Of a stretch of DNA of 64,000 nt, positions 8,762 through 17,500 are shown in pieces. The stretch's first letter is position 1. Each line of letters starts with the position of its first letter. Origin of the DNA: an uncultured Aliiroseovarius sp. Lineage in GTDB: Bacteria > Pseudomonadota > Alphaproteobacteria > Rhodobacterales > Rhodobacteraceae. The notes under the pieces were generated by a model, which had not been told where the DNA came from, did no database searches, and was given only the letters and a program-made list of their open reading frames with translations. The position numbers and the translations under genes were made by a program. The stretch covers positions 62,001 through 126,000 of the forward strand of contig NZ_CANMFT010000001.1 in NCBI RefSeq assembly GCF_947497285.1, written 5' to 3'.

Positions 8762-10324
8762 ATGACGATAGCGACCAGCGCCGTGTCTGACCGGAGCCAT
8801 TCGGTTCCGTTGATGGCCGCCCTCGCGGCGCTGGTCGTGTTTTCTGCACTTCAATACTGGGCTTTTGTCATCGCAGGGCGGTTTGAATACCCGATGGACG
8901 ATGTCTATATCCACCTCGCTATGGCGGATGGCATCGCTGCTGGTGGCTACGGCGTGAACGCGGGCGAATTTGCCTCGGCCGCGTCTTCGCCACTTTATCC
9001 CTTTTTGCTGGCACCGTTTTCCGGGTTTGAGGTCCAGCGCTATATCCCGCTGTTGATCAATACTCTGGCGCTGGTGGCGTCAGCGGTGTTGTGGGCGCGG
9101 ATCGTTGTGGATGCCCTTGGCCGCACGGGCGCGGGTTTTGTCGTTGCCGTGCTCGGATTGATCGCGCTGAACCTGCCGCAGTTGGCGATCACGGGGATGG
9201 AGCATACCTTGCATATCCTTGCCACACTGGCGGTGGTGCGGGGCATACAGCTGCTGGGCGACCGGGATCAAGTATCGGTTTTGCTGATTGCCGGAACGAT
9301 CCTAGGGCCGATCATCCGCTTCGAAGCGCTGGCCATTTCGGTCGCAGCAGCGCTGTTTGTGATCTTTGATGGACGACGACGTCTTGGGGTTCTGCTTGGC
9401 GTTGCATCTGTTTTACCAGTGGCTGGCTTTATGTTTTTTCTGGCGACACTGGGGTTGGACGCTTTGCCAAACTCTGTGCTTACCAAACTTGGGGCTGGGC
9501 CGACTGTCGATGCAGGTGCCGTCGAAGCCCTCGTTGCGAAGATTGCCTTCAAGCTCAGGGGGTTGGCGCCAATTGGGTTTCTTCTTCTTCTGTTCTTGGC
9601 GGTGGTCAATCTGTTGAACGCCCGCGCAGGTATCGACCGGCGTCTTGTGCTGGTTCTGGCCGCAGCCAGCTTTGCAGGGATTGGACACCTTGCGTTCGGG
9701 CAGTTTGGTTGGATGGACCGGTACGAAATCTACATTCTGGTGTTTCTGGCATCGATGCTTGTTGTTGCCGCCGGGCGGCTTGAAAGTGCTCGGCGGCAAA
9801 TGCTGCTGGTGGGTCTTGTTGCCGCGATGGCGATCTGTGCCGCCCAGTATGTGTCGAATACAACAAGATCATGGGTCTACGCCCCCCGTGGTATTTCATT
9901 GCAGCATCAACAGATGTCCCGGTTTGCCAAAGAATATGTGCAGGCGCCTGTGGCGGTGAATGACCTTGGCTTGGTGGCTTGGCGCAACCAGAACTATGTG
10001 CTGGATCTTTGGGGGCTTGCCTCAAGCGAGGCGTTGCAGACCCGCCGCAGCAGGCCCAAGCCGGGCTGGGGACAGGCCCTTGTTGAACGCGCGCAGGTTG
10101 ACCTTGTCATGATATACGATTCGTGGCTTGCCGATGCGGTCGCTGCGAACTGGGTGCGCCTTGGGTCTTTGGAAATCTCGCAGCCCATGGGTGATTTGAT
10201 CTTTGATCCTGTGACTTTTTACGCAACGCGCCCAGAGGCGCAGGCAGACCTGACCGAAAAGCTCGAGGCTTTTGTGCCGACGCTCCCTCAAGGCGCGCGG
10301 TTCGAATATGCCTCTGCCGACTAA
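8762..10324 (+). CDS. Membrane glycosyltransferase-like protein (GT-C fold)
   Basis: A 520-residue polytopic membrane protein. After the first transmembrane helix comes a loop with MDDVYIHLAMADGIAAGGYG and SSPLYPFLLAP, the acidic-pair loop typical of GT-C (ArnT/PMT-like) enzymes that use polyprenyl-phosphate sugars. About ten hydrophobic segments follow, then a soluble C-terminal part of about 130 residues (LVMIYDSWLADAVAANWVRLGS). It begins 2 nt after pccA and is probably on the same transcript, although no metabolic link is evident. Donor and acceptor are unknown. Confidence 0.65.
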   Translation: MTIATSAVSDRSHSVPLMAALAALVVFSALQYWAFVIAGRFEYPMDDVYIHLAMADGIAAGGYGVNAGEFASAASSPLYPFLLAPFSGFEVQRYIPLLINTLALVASAVLWARIVVDALGRTGAGFVVAVLGLIALNLPQLAITGMEHTLHILATLAVVRGIQLLGDRDQVSVLLIAGTILGPIIRFEALAISVAAALFVIFDGRRRLGVLLGVASVLPVAGFMFFLATLGLDALPNSVLTKLGAGPTVDAGAVEALVAKIAFKLRGLAPIGFLLLLFLAVVNLLNARAGIDRRLVLVLAAASFAGIGHLAFGQFGWMDRYEIYILVFLASMLVVAAGRLESARRQMLLVGLVAAMAICAAQYVSNTTRSWVYAPRGISLQHQQMSRFAKEYVQAPVAVNDLGLVAWRNQNYVLDLWGLASSEALQTRRSRPKPGWGQALVERAQVDLVMIYDSWLADAVAANWVRLGSLEISQPMGDLIFDPVTFYATRPEAQADLTEKLEAFVPTLPQGARFEYASAD

Positions 10325-10407
10325 AACAACCATGCCCGCCTAGGTGGGTGTAGACCCGGATATGCCCATTCCAGATATTGGGCCGACAGACCGAAAGGGA
10401 ATATGTG

Positions 10408-12534
10408 ATGAGCGATACAGCCAAGTGGAAAGAACTGGCCGAGAAGGAACTTCGTGGCCGTGCGCTTGATGACCTGACGTGGAACACGCTGGAAGGGATT
10501 GACGTGAAGCCGCTTTACACAGCGGACGACACGCGGGATCTGGACCACATGGGCACGCTGCCCGGTTTCGGCCCGTTCACCCGTGGTGTGAAGGCCACGA
10601 TGTATGCAGGGCGACCTTGGACGATCCGGCAATATGCGGGCTTCTCGACCGCCGAGGAATCAAACGCTTTCTATCGCCGCAATCTGGCCGCCGGTCAGCA
10701 GGGCGTGTCCGTCGCCTTCGATCTGGCCACGCACCGGGGCTACGACAGCGATCACCCTCGTGTGGTGGGCGATGTGGGCAAAGCAGGCGTGGCGATCGAC
10801 TCGATCGAGGATATGAAAATCCTGTTTGACGGCATCCCACTCGATAAGGTGTCGGTTTCGATGACGATGAACGGGGCGGTGATCCCGATCCTTGCGAACT
10901 TCATCGTGGCGGGCGAAGAGCAGGGCCATGACAAAGCGCTTCTGTCGGGCACCATTCAGAACGACATTCTGAAAGAGTTCATGGTGCGCAATACGTATAT
11001 TTATCCGCCGGAACCGTCGATGCGGATCATCTCGGACATCATTGAATACACGTCGAACGAGATGCCGAAATTCAACTCGATCTCGATCTCCGGCTACCAC
11101 ATGCAGGAAGCGGGCGCGAACTTGGTGCAGGAGCTGGCCTATACGTTGGCTGACGGTCGTGAGTATGTGCGTGCAGCGATCGAGGCTGGCATGGACGTCG
11201 ACAAATTCGCGGGCCGGCTGTCCTTCTTCTTCGCCATCGGCATGAATTTCTTCATGGAGGCCGCGAAACTGCGCGCCGCCCGGACGCTTTGGCACCGTGT
11301 GATGACCGAGTTTGATGCGAAGTCCGACCGCTCAAAAATGCTGCGCACGCACTGCCAGACCTCGGGCGTGAGCTTGCAGGAGCAAGACCCCTATAACAAC
11401 GTGATCCGCACGGCATACGAAGCCATGTCAGCAGCCCTTGGCGGCACGCAGTCGCTGCACACCAATGCGCTGGACGAAGCGATTGCGCTGCCCACTGACT
11501 TTTCAGCCCGGATCGCGCGCAACACGCAGATCATCTTGCAAGAAGAAACCGGCGTGACGAACGTGGTCGATCCGCTGGCGGGGTCATATTACGTCGAGGC
11601 GCTGACCGACGAGCTGATCACCAAAGCGTGGACCTTGATGGAAGAGGTCGAAGAGATGGGCGGCATGACCAAGGCCGTGGCCAGCGGAATGCCCAAGCTG
11701 CGGATCGAGGAATCGGCCGCCAAGCGTCAGGCTATGATCGACCGCGGCGAAGAAACCATCGTCGGTGTGAACAAGCACAGATTGGAAAAAGAAGACCCGA
11801 TTGACATTCTGGACGTGGACAACGTGGCCGTGCGCGAAAGCCAGATTGCACGCCTTGAAAAGATCCGCGCAACACGGGACAGCGCGGCCTGCGAGGCTGC
11901 TTTGGCCGAACTGACCCGTCGCGCGATGGAAGGCGGCAACCTGTTGGATGCTGCCGTTGAAGCCGCGCGCGCGCGCGCAACTGTCGGAGAGATTTCTATG
12001 GCTATGGAAAAAGAATTCGGCCGCCACCGCGCCGAAGTGAAAACGCTGGCCGGTGTCTATGGCGCCGCTTACGAAGGCGACGAAGGCTTTGCCGCGATCC
12101 AGAAGTCGGTCGAAGACTTCGCCGACGCCGAAGGCCGTCGCCCGCGTATGTTGGTGGTGAAGATGGGCCAGGACGGCCACGACCGGGGCGCCAAGGTGAT
12201 CGCCACGGCTTTTGCCGATATCGGTTTTGACGTGGACGTTGGCCCGCTGTTCCAAACGCCGGAAGAGGCTGCACAGGATGCCATCGACAACGATGTGCAT
12301 ATCGTGGGCATCAGCTCGCAAGCTGCCGGTCACAAGACGTTGGCCCCGCAATTGGTGAACGCGCTGAAAGAGCAGGGCGCCGAAGATATCATCGTCATTT
12401 GCGGTGGGGTCATTCCGCAGCAGGACTATGACTTCCTTTACAAAAACGGTGTGAAGGCGATCTTTGGGCCGGGCACAAACATCCCCGAAGCCGCGCAAGA
12501 TATCCTGAAACTGGTGCGCACGGCGCGAGACTAA
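10408..12534 (+). CDS. scpA: Methylmalonyl-CoA mutase, adenosylcobalamin-dependent
   Basis: A 708-residue single-chain mutase converting (R)-methylmalonyl-CoA to succinyl-CoA. The N-terminal TIM barrel holds [11 protein letters not shown] and [12 protein letters not shown]; the C-terminal cobalamin domain has DGHDRGAK, whose His near residue 591 ligates cobalt, followed by GISSQAAGH and VICGGVIP. The ATG at 10408 follows AAAGGGA; an in-frame ATG at 10378 has no evident ribosome site. It completes propionyl-CoA to succinyl-CoA conversion with PccAB. No meaB-like chaperone and no canonical epimerase gene is present in the window. Confidence 0.96.
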   Translation: MSDTAKWKELAEKELRGRALDDLTWNTLEGIDVKPLYTADDTRDLDHMGTLPGFGPFTRGVKATMYAGRPWTIRQYAGFSTAEESNAFYRRNLAAGQQGVSVAFDLATHRGYDSDHPRVVGDVGKAGVAIDSIEDMKILFDGIPLDKVSVSMTMNGAVIPILANFIVAGEEQGHDKALLSGTIQNDILKEFMVRNTYIYPPEPSMRIISDIIEYTSNEMPKFNSISISGYHMQEAGANLVQELAYTLADGREYVRAAIEAGMDVDKFAGRLSFFFAIGMNFFMEAAKLRAARTLWHRVMTEFDAKSDRSKMLRTHCQTSGVSLQEQDPYNNVIRTAYEAMSAALGGTQSLHTNALDEAIALPTDFSARIARNTQIILQEETGVTNVVDPLAGSYYVEALTDELITKAWTLMEEVEEMGGMTKAVASGMPKLRIEESAAKRQAMIDRGEETIVGVNKHRLEKEDPIDILDVDNVAVRESQIARLEKIRATRDSAACEAALAELTRRAMEGGNLLDAAVEAARARATVGEISMAMEKEFGRHRAEVKTLAGVYGAAYEGDEGFAAIQKSVEDFADAEGRRPRMLVVKMGQDGHDRGAKVIATAFADIGFDVDVGPLFQTPEEAAQDAIDNDVHIVGISSQAAGHKTLAPQLVNALKEQGAEDIIVICGGVIPQQDYDFLYKNGVKAIFGPGTNIPEAAQDILKLVRTARD

Positions 12535-12550
12535 CTGACAAGACACTTGC

Positions 12551-12574
12551 GGCTGGCGGCTTTTCCCGCCAGCC
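12551..12574 (+). other. Perfect hairpin between mutase and VOC genes
   Basis: GGCTGGCGG and CCGCCAGCC form a perfect 9-bp stem around CTTTTC. It is not followed by a T run, so it is more likely a partial attenuator or mRNA-stability element than a full terminator. Confidence 0.5.
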
Positions 12575-12600
12575 TCATCCCAGACCAAAAGGAGATACAT

Positions 12601-13218
12601 TTGGCGCTGGGAGAACTAGATCACCTTGTGGTGTCCTCCGCGACCCTTGCGGAAGGCGTCGCGTTCATCGAGAAGCTGCTTGGCGTGCCCATGACAAGGG
12701 GCGGAGACCACCCCCTTATGGGCACCCACAATGCGCTGTTATCGCTGGGGCCGTTGGCGTATCTGGAAGTCATTGCGATCAACCCCGATGCAGCCGCACC
12801 CACCCGTCCCCGATGGTTTGATCTGGACTATTTCACCGGTCCCGCACGGCTGACCAATTGGGCGCTACGGGTGCAAGACTTGGTCGATGCCATGCACCGT
12901 GCGCCCGAAGGTATGGGCGATATCCTGACGCTGGAGCGCGGGATCTATCAGTGGGACATGGCTGTTCCAGATGACGGGCGGCTGCCTTTTTCGGGATGCA
13001 TGCCGGGGTTGCTGCACTGGAGAGGCGCCCAACCCGCACCAAACCTGCCCGACCAAGGGGTGCGTCTGACCGCCCTTGAGGTCTCGCACCCGGAAGCCGA
13101 GGCGTTGTCCGTGGCGATGGCCCCATTGGTAAGCGATAGTCGCCTTTCGGTGCATGCTGGCGACCCCGGATTGTCCGCGTGGATCGACACGCCAAACGGT
13201 TTGGTCAACCTACGATGA
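12601..13218 (+). CDS. VOC-family (glyoxalase-like) protein
   Basis: A 205-residue protein starting at TTG 12601, chosen because AAAAGGAG sits six bases upstream and LDHLVVSSATLAEGVAFIEK then begins at the N-terminus as in Glyoxalase_3-type proteins. The vicinal-oxygen-chelate fold is indicated by paired elements: GELDHLVV with GTHNALLSLG and YLEVIAI, and a second half ending SAWIDTPNGLVNLR. Substrate unknown. It is larger than, and unlike, canonical methylmalonyl-CoA epimerase even though it follows the mutase. The downstream acetyltransferase gene overlaps it by 4 nt. Confidence 0.7.
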   Translation: MALGELDHLVVSSATLAEGVAFIEKLLGVPMTRGGDHPLMGTHNALLSLGPLAYLEVIAINPDAAAPTRPRWFDLDYFTGPARLTNWALRVQDLVDAMHRAPEGMGDILTLERGIYQWDMAVPDDGRLPFSGCMPGLLHWRGAQPAPNLPDQGVRLTALEVSHPEAEALSVAMAPLVSDSRLSVHAGDPGLSAWIDTPNGLVNLR

Positions 13219-13688
13219 TCCGGCCAGCCAAGGATGCCGACGCCCGTGACATCCGGGCGTTATGGAACCTCGCCATCCGCGACACATTGATCACTTTCAA
13301 CAGCGTTGAAAAATCACTGGATGAGGTGCGCGGCGCGATCCACGATTATGATGCTTTTGTGGTGGCCGAAAGCGACGGCGTGGTGCTGGGCTATGCCGCG
13401 TTTGGGCCATTTCGGGCAGGTGCCGGCTATGCCCACACGAAAGAGCATTCGATCATGCTGGCACCCGACGCGCGCGGGCGCGGTATAGGTCGTGCTTTGA
13501 TGCGCGCGCTGGAGGATGAAGGCCGCGCCCAAGGTGTTCATTCCCTTATCGCAAGCGTTTCAGGATCGAACCCGGATAGCACTGCGTTTCATGTGGCGTT
13601 GGGATTCGCCCAAGTCGGGATCGTGCCAGAAGCCGGGCGCAAATTTGGGCGCTGGCACGATCTGATCCTGATGCAGAAGCGGCTTTGA
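13215..13688 (+). CDS. GNAT-family N-acetyltransferase
   Basis: A 157-residue acetyltransferase. The acetyl-CoA binding signature LAPDARGRGIGRALM lies near residues 88-102, and VALGFAQVGIVPEAGRKFGRWHDL near the end is typical of the PAT/phosphinothricin acetyltransferase-like (MnaT/YncA) subgroup, which acetylates small amines. The ATG overlaps the previous stop as ATGA, so translation is coupled to the VOC gene. The particular substrate cannot be deduced. Confidence 0.85.
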   Translation: MIRPAKDADARDIRALWNLAIRDTLITFNSVEKSLDEVRGAIHDYDAFVVAESDGVVLGYAAFGPFRAGAGYAHTKEHSIMLAPDARGRGIGRALMRALEDEGRAQGVHSLIASVSGSNPDSTAFHVALGFAQVGIVPEAGRKFGRWHDLILMQKRL

Positions 13689-13793
13689 ATGTGCGTTTCC
13701 TTTGAAAAACTGCTTGGATAGCAGTCGGATGTAATTGGCGCGGTGATCTTGTTTTCGCTCGTTATTAAGAATTGGAGCGTGTAACAGGAAGCT

Positions 13794-14474
13794 ATGTCGA
13801 TCTGGTCCCGCATATCAGATGCGCTGTCCGCGCTTGCGAAGGGTGAAAGCCTTGCAGATGTGTTTACACATTTGCGCACGCCGCCTGAGCGGTCGGCGGG
13901 TTTTGCAATTGCTGTGATCGCTCTGGGTGCCAAGATGGCGAAGGCTGATGGACAAGTCACCCGCGACGAGGTGTCCGCCTTTCGCGAAGTGTTCACAATC
14001 CCGCAAAGCGAAGAAAAAAACGCTGCCAGATTGTTCAACCTTGCCCGCACCGATGTCGCCGGGTTCGAGCTTTATGCCCAAAAGGTTGCTGCGATGTTCG
14101 GCCCGGATGATCCCGCGCTGAGCGATCTGCTAGAGGGTCTGTTTCACATCGCGGTGGCTGATGGCGAATACCATCCGTCGGAAAATGAATTCCTGATGCA
14201 GGTCTCTGAGATTTTCGGGATGAAACCGGGCAAGTTCAAGGCGTTGCGGTCGCGGTTCGTGCCAGATGCACATCCCGATCCGTATCAGGTGTTGGGGGTC
14301 AATCCTGATACGCCAATCAAAGAAATTCGCGCGGCGTGGCGCCGTGAAGTGCGCAATTGCCACCCAGATCGAATGTATGCGCGCGGGGTCCCGAAAGAGG
14401 CCGTTAAGCTGGCCGAAAAGCGCCTGATCGCCGTCAATCACGCGTGGGAAGAGATAAACAAGGAGCGCGCTTGA
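13794..14474 (+). CDS. TerB/DnaJ-domain protein (DjlA-like)
   Basis: A 226-residue protein with a TerB-like acidic helical domain (about residues 40-150, with KADGQVTRDEVSAFREVF and ADGEYHPSENEF, two metal-binding-style acidic repeats) followed by a C-terminal J domain whose HPD tripeptide is at 190-192. The J domain would recruit and stimulate DnaK. Unlike E. coli DjlA there is no clear N-terminal transmembrane helix. Its TGA overlaps the TTG start of the next gene. Client unknown. Confidence 0.85.
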   Translation: MSIWSRISDALSALAKGESLADVFTHLRTPPERSAGFAIAVIALGAKMAKADGQVTRDEVSAFREVFTIPQSEEKNAARLFNLARTDVAGFELYAQKVAAMFGPDDPALSDLLEGLFHIAVADGEYHPSENEFLMQVSEIFGMKPGKFKALRSRFVPDAHPDPYQVLGVNPDTPIKEIRAAWRREVRNCHPDRMYARGVPKEAVKLAEKRLIAVNHAWEEINKERA

Positions 14475-15490
14475 TACGCATCGCGACCTATAATGTTGAA
14501 TGGTTCAACAACCTCTTTGATGACGAAGGGCGCCCGTTGGTGGACAACGAATGGTCCGGCCGCCAAGATGTCACCCGTCGCGCTCAGTTCAAGGCTGTTG
14601 GTGTCGTTTTCAAAGTGTTGGATGCCGATGCAATCATGGTGATTGAAGCGCCGGATCAGAACCGGCGGCGCGATACCGTTCGCGCGCTTGAGACCTTTGC
14701 CAAGGTCTTTGGTCTGCGGGCGAACAAAGCCATGATCGGTTTCGCCAACGATACGCAACAGGAAATCGCGCTGCTCTACGATCCCTATGTTTTTTCCGCG
14801 CGTCACGATCCGCGTGGTGATCTGGGTGGCAGCATTGGGCCGCGTTTCGACAGCACCTTCCAGATGGATCTGGACACCGATGCCGCACCCGAACCGATCG
14901 TGTTTTCCAAACCTCCCCTAGAGGTCGATCTGACCCACCGGCAGACTGGCAAGAAGCTGCGGTTGATCGGCGTGCACGCAAAGTCCAAGGCGCCGCATGG
15001 CGCGCGCGGCAGGGCCGAAGTGATGCGTGTCGCGATTGAAAACCGGCGCAAGCAGATGGCCCAATGTGTCTGGATCCGCCAACGTGTCGACGAACATCTG
15101 GCTGCGGGTGATCCGCTGATCGTGCTTGGGGACTTCAACGATGGTCCGGGGTTGGATGAATACGAAAAGTTATTCGGAAGGTCCGGCGTCGAAATCGTCA
15201 TGGGCGAAAACGATGACGCGCAGATGTTCGACCCTCATGCGCGAATGGTATTAACCCAGCGATCGGGTGCGCGCCCGGCGTCGTCCCGGTTCTATATTGC
15301 CAAGGAAAAAAGATACCTACAGGCTTTGTTGGACTATGTGATGGTGTCGCCTGATCTGGCTGCAACCTCTCCGAGCTGGCGGATTTGGCATCCGTTCGAT
15401 GACCCGGACTGCTACGGGTCGCAAGAACTGTGTGAGGCCTTGTTGACCGCATCAGACCACTTTCCGGTTTCGATAGATCTGGAGATTTAG
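14471..15490 (+). CDS. Endonuclease/exonuclease/phosphatase-fold hydrolase
   Basis: A 339-residue EEP-superfamily enzyme (Mg-dependent phosphodiesterase or nuclease fold). Visible motifs are IRIATYNVEWF at the N-terminus, MVIEAPDQ, LIGVHAKSK, VLGDFNDGPG and the terminal TASDHFPVSIDLEI, covering the catalytic Asn, Glu, His and Asp positions. The start is taken as TTG 14471: AAGGAG lies six bases upstream, TTGA overlaps the DnaJ stop, and the protein then begins as family members do. No signal peptide. The substrate could be nucleic acid or a phosphoester. Confidence 0.8.
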   Translation: MIRIATYNVEWFNNLFDDEGRPLVDNEWSGRQDVTRRAQFKAVGVVFKVLDADAIMVIEAPDQNRRRDTVRALETFAKVFGLRANKAMIGFANDTQQEIALLYDPYVFSARHDPRGDLGGSIGPRFDSTFQMDLDTDAAPEPIVFSKPPLEVDLTHRQTGKKLRLIGVHAKSKAPHGARGRAEVMRVAIENRRKQMAQCVWIRQRVDEHLAAGDPLIVLGDFNDGPGLDEYEKLFGRSGVEIVMGENDDAQMFDPHARMVLTQRSGARPASSRFYIAKEKRYLQALLDYVMVSPDLAATSPSWRIWHPFDDPDCYGSQELCEALLTASDHFPVSIDLEI

Positions 15491-15527
15491 GTCTTTTATT
15501 CGCGCCGATCACGCTTACATCAGATAT

Positions 15528-15872
15528 ATGAAACAGATTGCGAAACTCTCTGCCGTTGCGCTGGTCGCCGGGATCGGGTTGGCCCAGCCGATTGTTGCCG
15601 AAGATGCGTCGCCCGACGGGCCCGCAAACCCCCAGTTGTCGGAAGGGGCTGAGCTTCTGAACCGGGGCTTCAAACTGTTGCTTGAAGGTTTGGCAAACGA
15701 AGTAGAGCCTATGGCGGAAAACTGGGCGAAGAACTGGGCTGATCTGGTCGATCGCATGGGCGATATGAGCGTTTATCATCCGCCTGAAACCTTGCCCAAT
15801 GGTGACATCATCATTCGCAGGCGGGTGCCGCTTGAGCCAGAAGACACGGAACCAAGCGAGACCGATCTTTAG
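15528..15872 (+). CDS. Small secreted conserved protein
   Basis: A 114-residue exported protein. Signal peptide MKQIAKLSAVALVAGIGLAQ with probable cleavage near VAEDA. The mature part contains GAELLNRGFKLLLEGLANEVEP, an amphipathic helix, and PNGDIIIRRRVPLEPE near the C-terminus. Related Rhodobacterales proteins are often auto-annotated as AAA+ ATPases, but no Walker motif is present and the protein is far too short. Role unknown. It converges on ppx with 18 bp between stops. Confidence 0.7.
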   Translation: MKQIAKLSAVALVAGIGLAQPIVAEDASPDGPANPQLSEGAELLNRGFKLLLEGLANEVEPMAENWAKNWADLVDRMGDMSVYHPPETLPNGDIIIRRRVPLEPEDTEPSETDL

Positions 15873-15890
15873 ACTGGACCGCGGCGGGCG

Positions 15891-17450
15891 TTAAAGCGCT
15901 TTGGGTGTTTGGCGGCCATTTTTCACGGCGGGCACGGCATCCAGAGCTTGGGCGAGCGCCAAGAACCGGGCTTCGGCGACTTCTCCGAACAGATCGTTCG
16001 CGCCCGGTTTCAGCGACAAAACGATCTCGCGTTTTTTAGGATACCATTTCAGCGTGGCCAATTTGGTCGGGTCGCTTACGGTGAACATGGCACCAAAGCG
16101 CATTGCTTTACCCAGAACTTCCGCCTTTGCCAGCGTTTGTTCTGGCAGAATGTCAAAGAGCGGTTCGAACCGCGATCCGTCGCGGTTGTTTTTGTAACGG
16201 TGCAGCAGAGCCAGCCCCAGAAAAATACGTTCCTCATGCGTCAGGCCACCAAGGTTGGCGCGGGTGGCGTTGTCAAAGCAGACCTCGTGGCGGTAATCGG
16301 GATGCGCGCGCCAACTGACATCGTGCAGAAGGCAGGCGGCCTTGATCAACCTAAGGTCGGCAGAGCGTGCGGATTTGAACAACGGGGATAGAAAGGCAAA
16401 CAGAGCTTTGCCAAATCCTGGATTGCGGGCATCCTTCTTTTCGGCGAACAAACAGGCTTCGATCAACGGGTCGCGTTTGCGCAGACGTTGTGGCATCTGC
16501 TCGTAGAGTAACCCCTCACGGATCCCGTAAGAGCTGATCGCGATCTCTTTTGGGCGAAATTTGCGCACCAGACGTTTCAGAACCTGCGCGGCAATCGGGA
16601 CCAGCGCCATGCGTGCCGCCGATGTGCCCGTGCGTTGGCGAACCGCTTCCAGATCAACCTCTTCAATCCATTTTAGGGTGGTGGCCAGCGATTTTGGCGT
16701 CATGCGATATTCATGCAGAACGGAAAGCGGATAGCCCCGGCGCTCCATGTCCAGCCGTGCGATGGCCCGCCATGAGCCGCCAACAAGGAACAGACGCTTG
16801 TGATCAGTGCCCATCTGCTCGGCCAAGTCATCAACAACTCGTGCGATCTCGGCCCGAAGCCCCTTTTTGCCGCCCGGCACGTCCACCAATTTCAATGGCC
16901 CAAGCGGAGACGTAACCCGCTTGCCAACCTGGCCTTTCGAAATGTGGGCAAGTTCCAATGAAGAACCACCGATATCACACATCAGACCGTTGGCTTCAGG
17001 CCAGCCCAGCAAAACACCCTGCGCCGAGAACCTAGCCTCTTCTTCGCCGTCGATAACGTAAAGCTCTATCCCGGTTTGCTGAAGCACTTCGGAACAAAAC
17101 TCAGCCCCGTCGCTGGCTTCGCGAACAGCGGCGGTTGCGACTGCCGATAGTTGCGGCAGGTTCATGCCCTCGGCCAAAAGCTGAAAGCGTTTGATCGCGG
17201 CCAGCGCCCGTTTGCGCCCCTCTGGGTGCAAGTGTCCGGTATCTGACAGACCAGTCCCCAATCCGCACAAGATCTTTTCGTTGAAGAAATAGGCCGGACT
17301 GCGGGCAGCGCCGTCAAAGACCACAAGGCGAACCGAGTTTGACCCCACATCAACCACACCAACACGACTGAGCGCGCGGGCCGAGGGGTCTTCAAACAGC
17401 GGTCGGCCAAAAGGCCCCCAATCGTCGCCCGTTTCGCCGCGTCCATCCAT
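15891..17450 (-). CDS. ppx: Exopolyphosphatase (Ppx/GppA family)
   Basis: A 519-residue protein of the ASKHA fold that removes terminal phosphates from polyphosphate or hydrolyses pppGpp. GVVDVGSNSVRLVVFDG is the phosphate-1 loop, DGEEEARFSAQGV carries the catalytic-acid region, CDIGGSSLEL is phosphate-2, and a C-terminal HD-like domain has LLHDVSWRAHPDYRHE. It lies 50 bp downstream of ppk1 on the same strand, giving a synthesis/degradation pair. About 20 residues precede the ASKHA core. Confidence 0.93.
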   Translation of the reverse strand: MDGRGETGDDWGPFGRPLFEDPSARALSRVGVVDVGSNSVRLVVFDGAARSPAYFFNEKILCGLGTGLSDTGHLHPEGRKRALAAIKRFQLLAEGMNLPQLSAVATAAVREASDGAEFCSEVLQQTGIELYVIDGEEEARFSAQGVLLGWPEANGLMCDIGGSSLELAHISKGQVGKRVTSPLGPLKLVDVPGGKKGLRAEIARVVDDLAEQMGTDHKRLFLVGGSWRAIARLDMERRGYPLSVLHEYRMTPKSLATTLKWIEEVDLEAVRQRTGTSAARMALVPIAAQVLKRLVRKFRPKEIAISSYGIREGLLYEQMPQRLRKRDPLIEACLFAEKKDARNPGFGKALFAFLSPLFKSARSADLRLIKAACLLHDVSWRAHPDYRHEVCFDNATRANLGGLTHEERIFLGLALLHRYKNNRDGSRFEPLFDILPEQTLAKAEVLGKAMRFGAMFTVSDPTKLATLKWYPKKREIVLSLKPGANDLFGEVAEARFLALAQALDAVPAVKNGRQTPKAL

Positions 17451-17500
17451 GGATTATCCCTCGTTTGGTGGCCCTAGACTAGCGTTGCCCGACCCGGTGT

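Noticed and set aside
10320-10360. Possible terminator after the glycosyltransferase-like gene
   Set aside because: GCCCGCCTAGGTGGGT forms only a short imperfect stem and has no T run.
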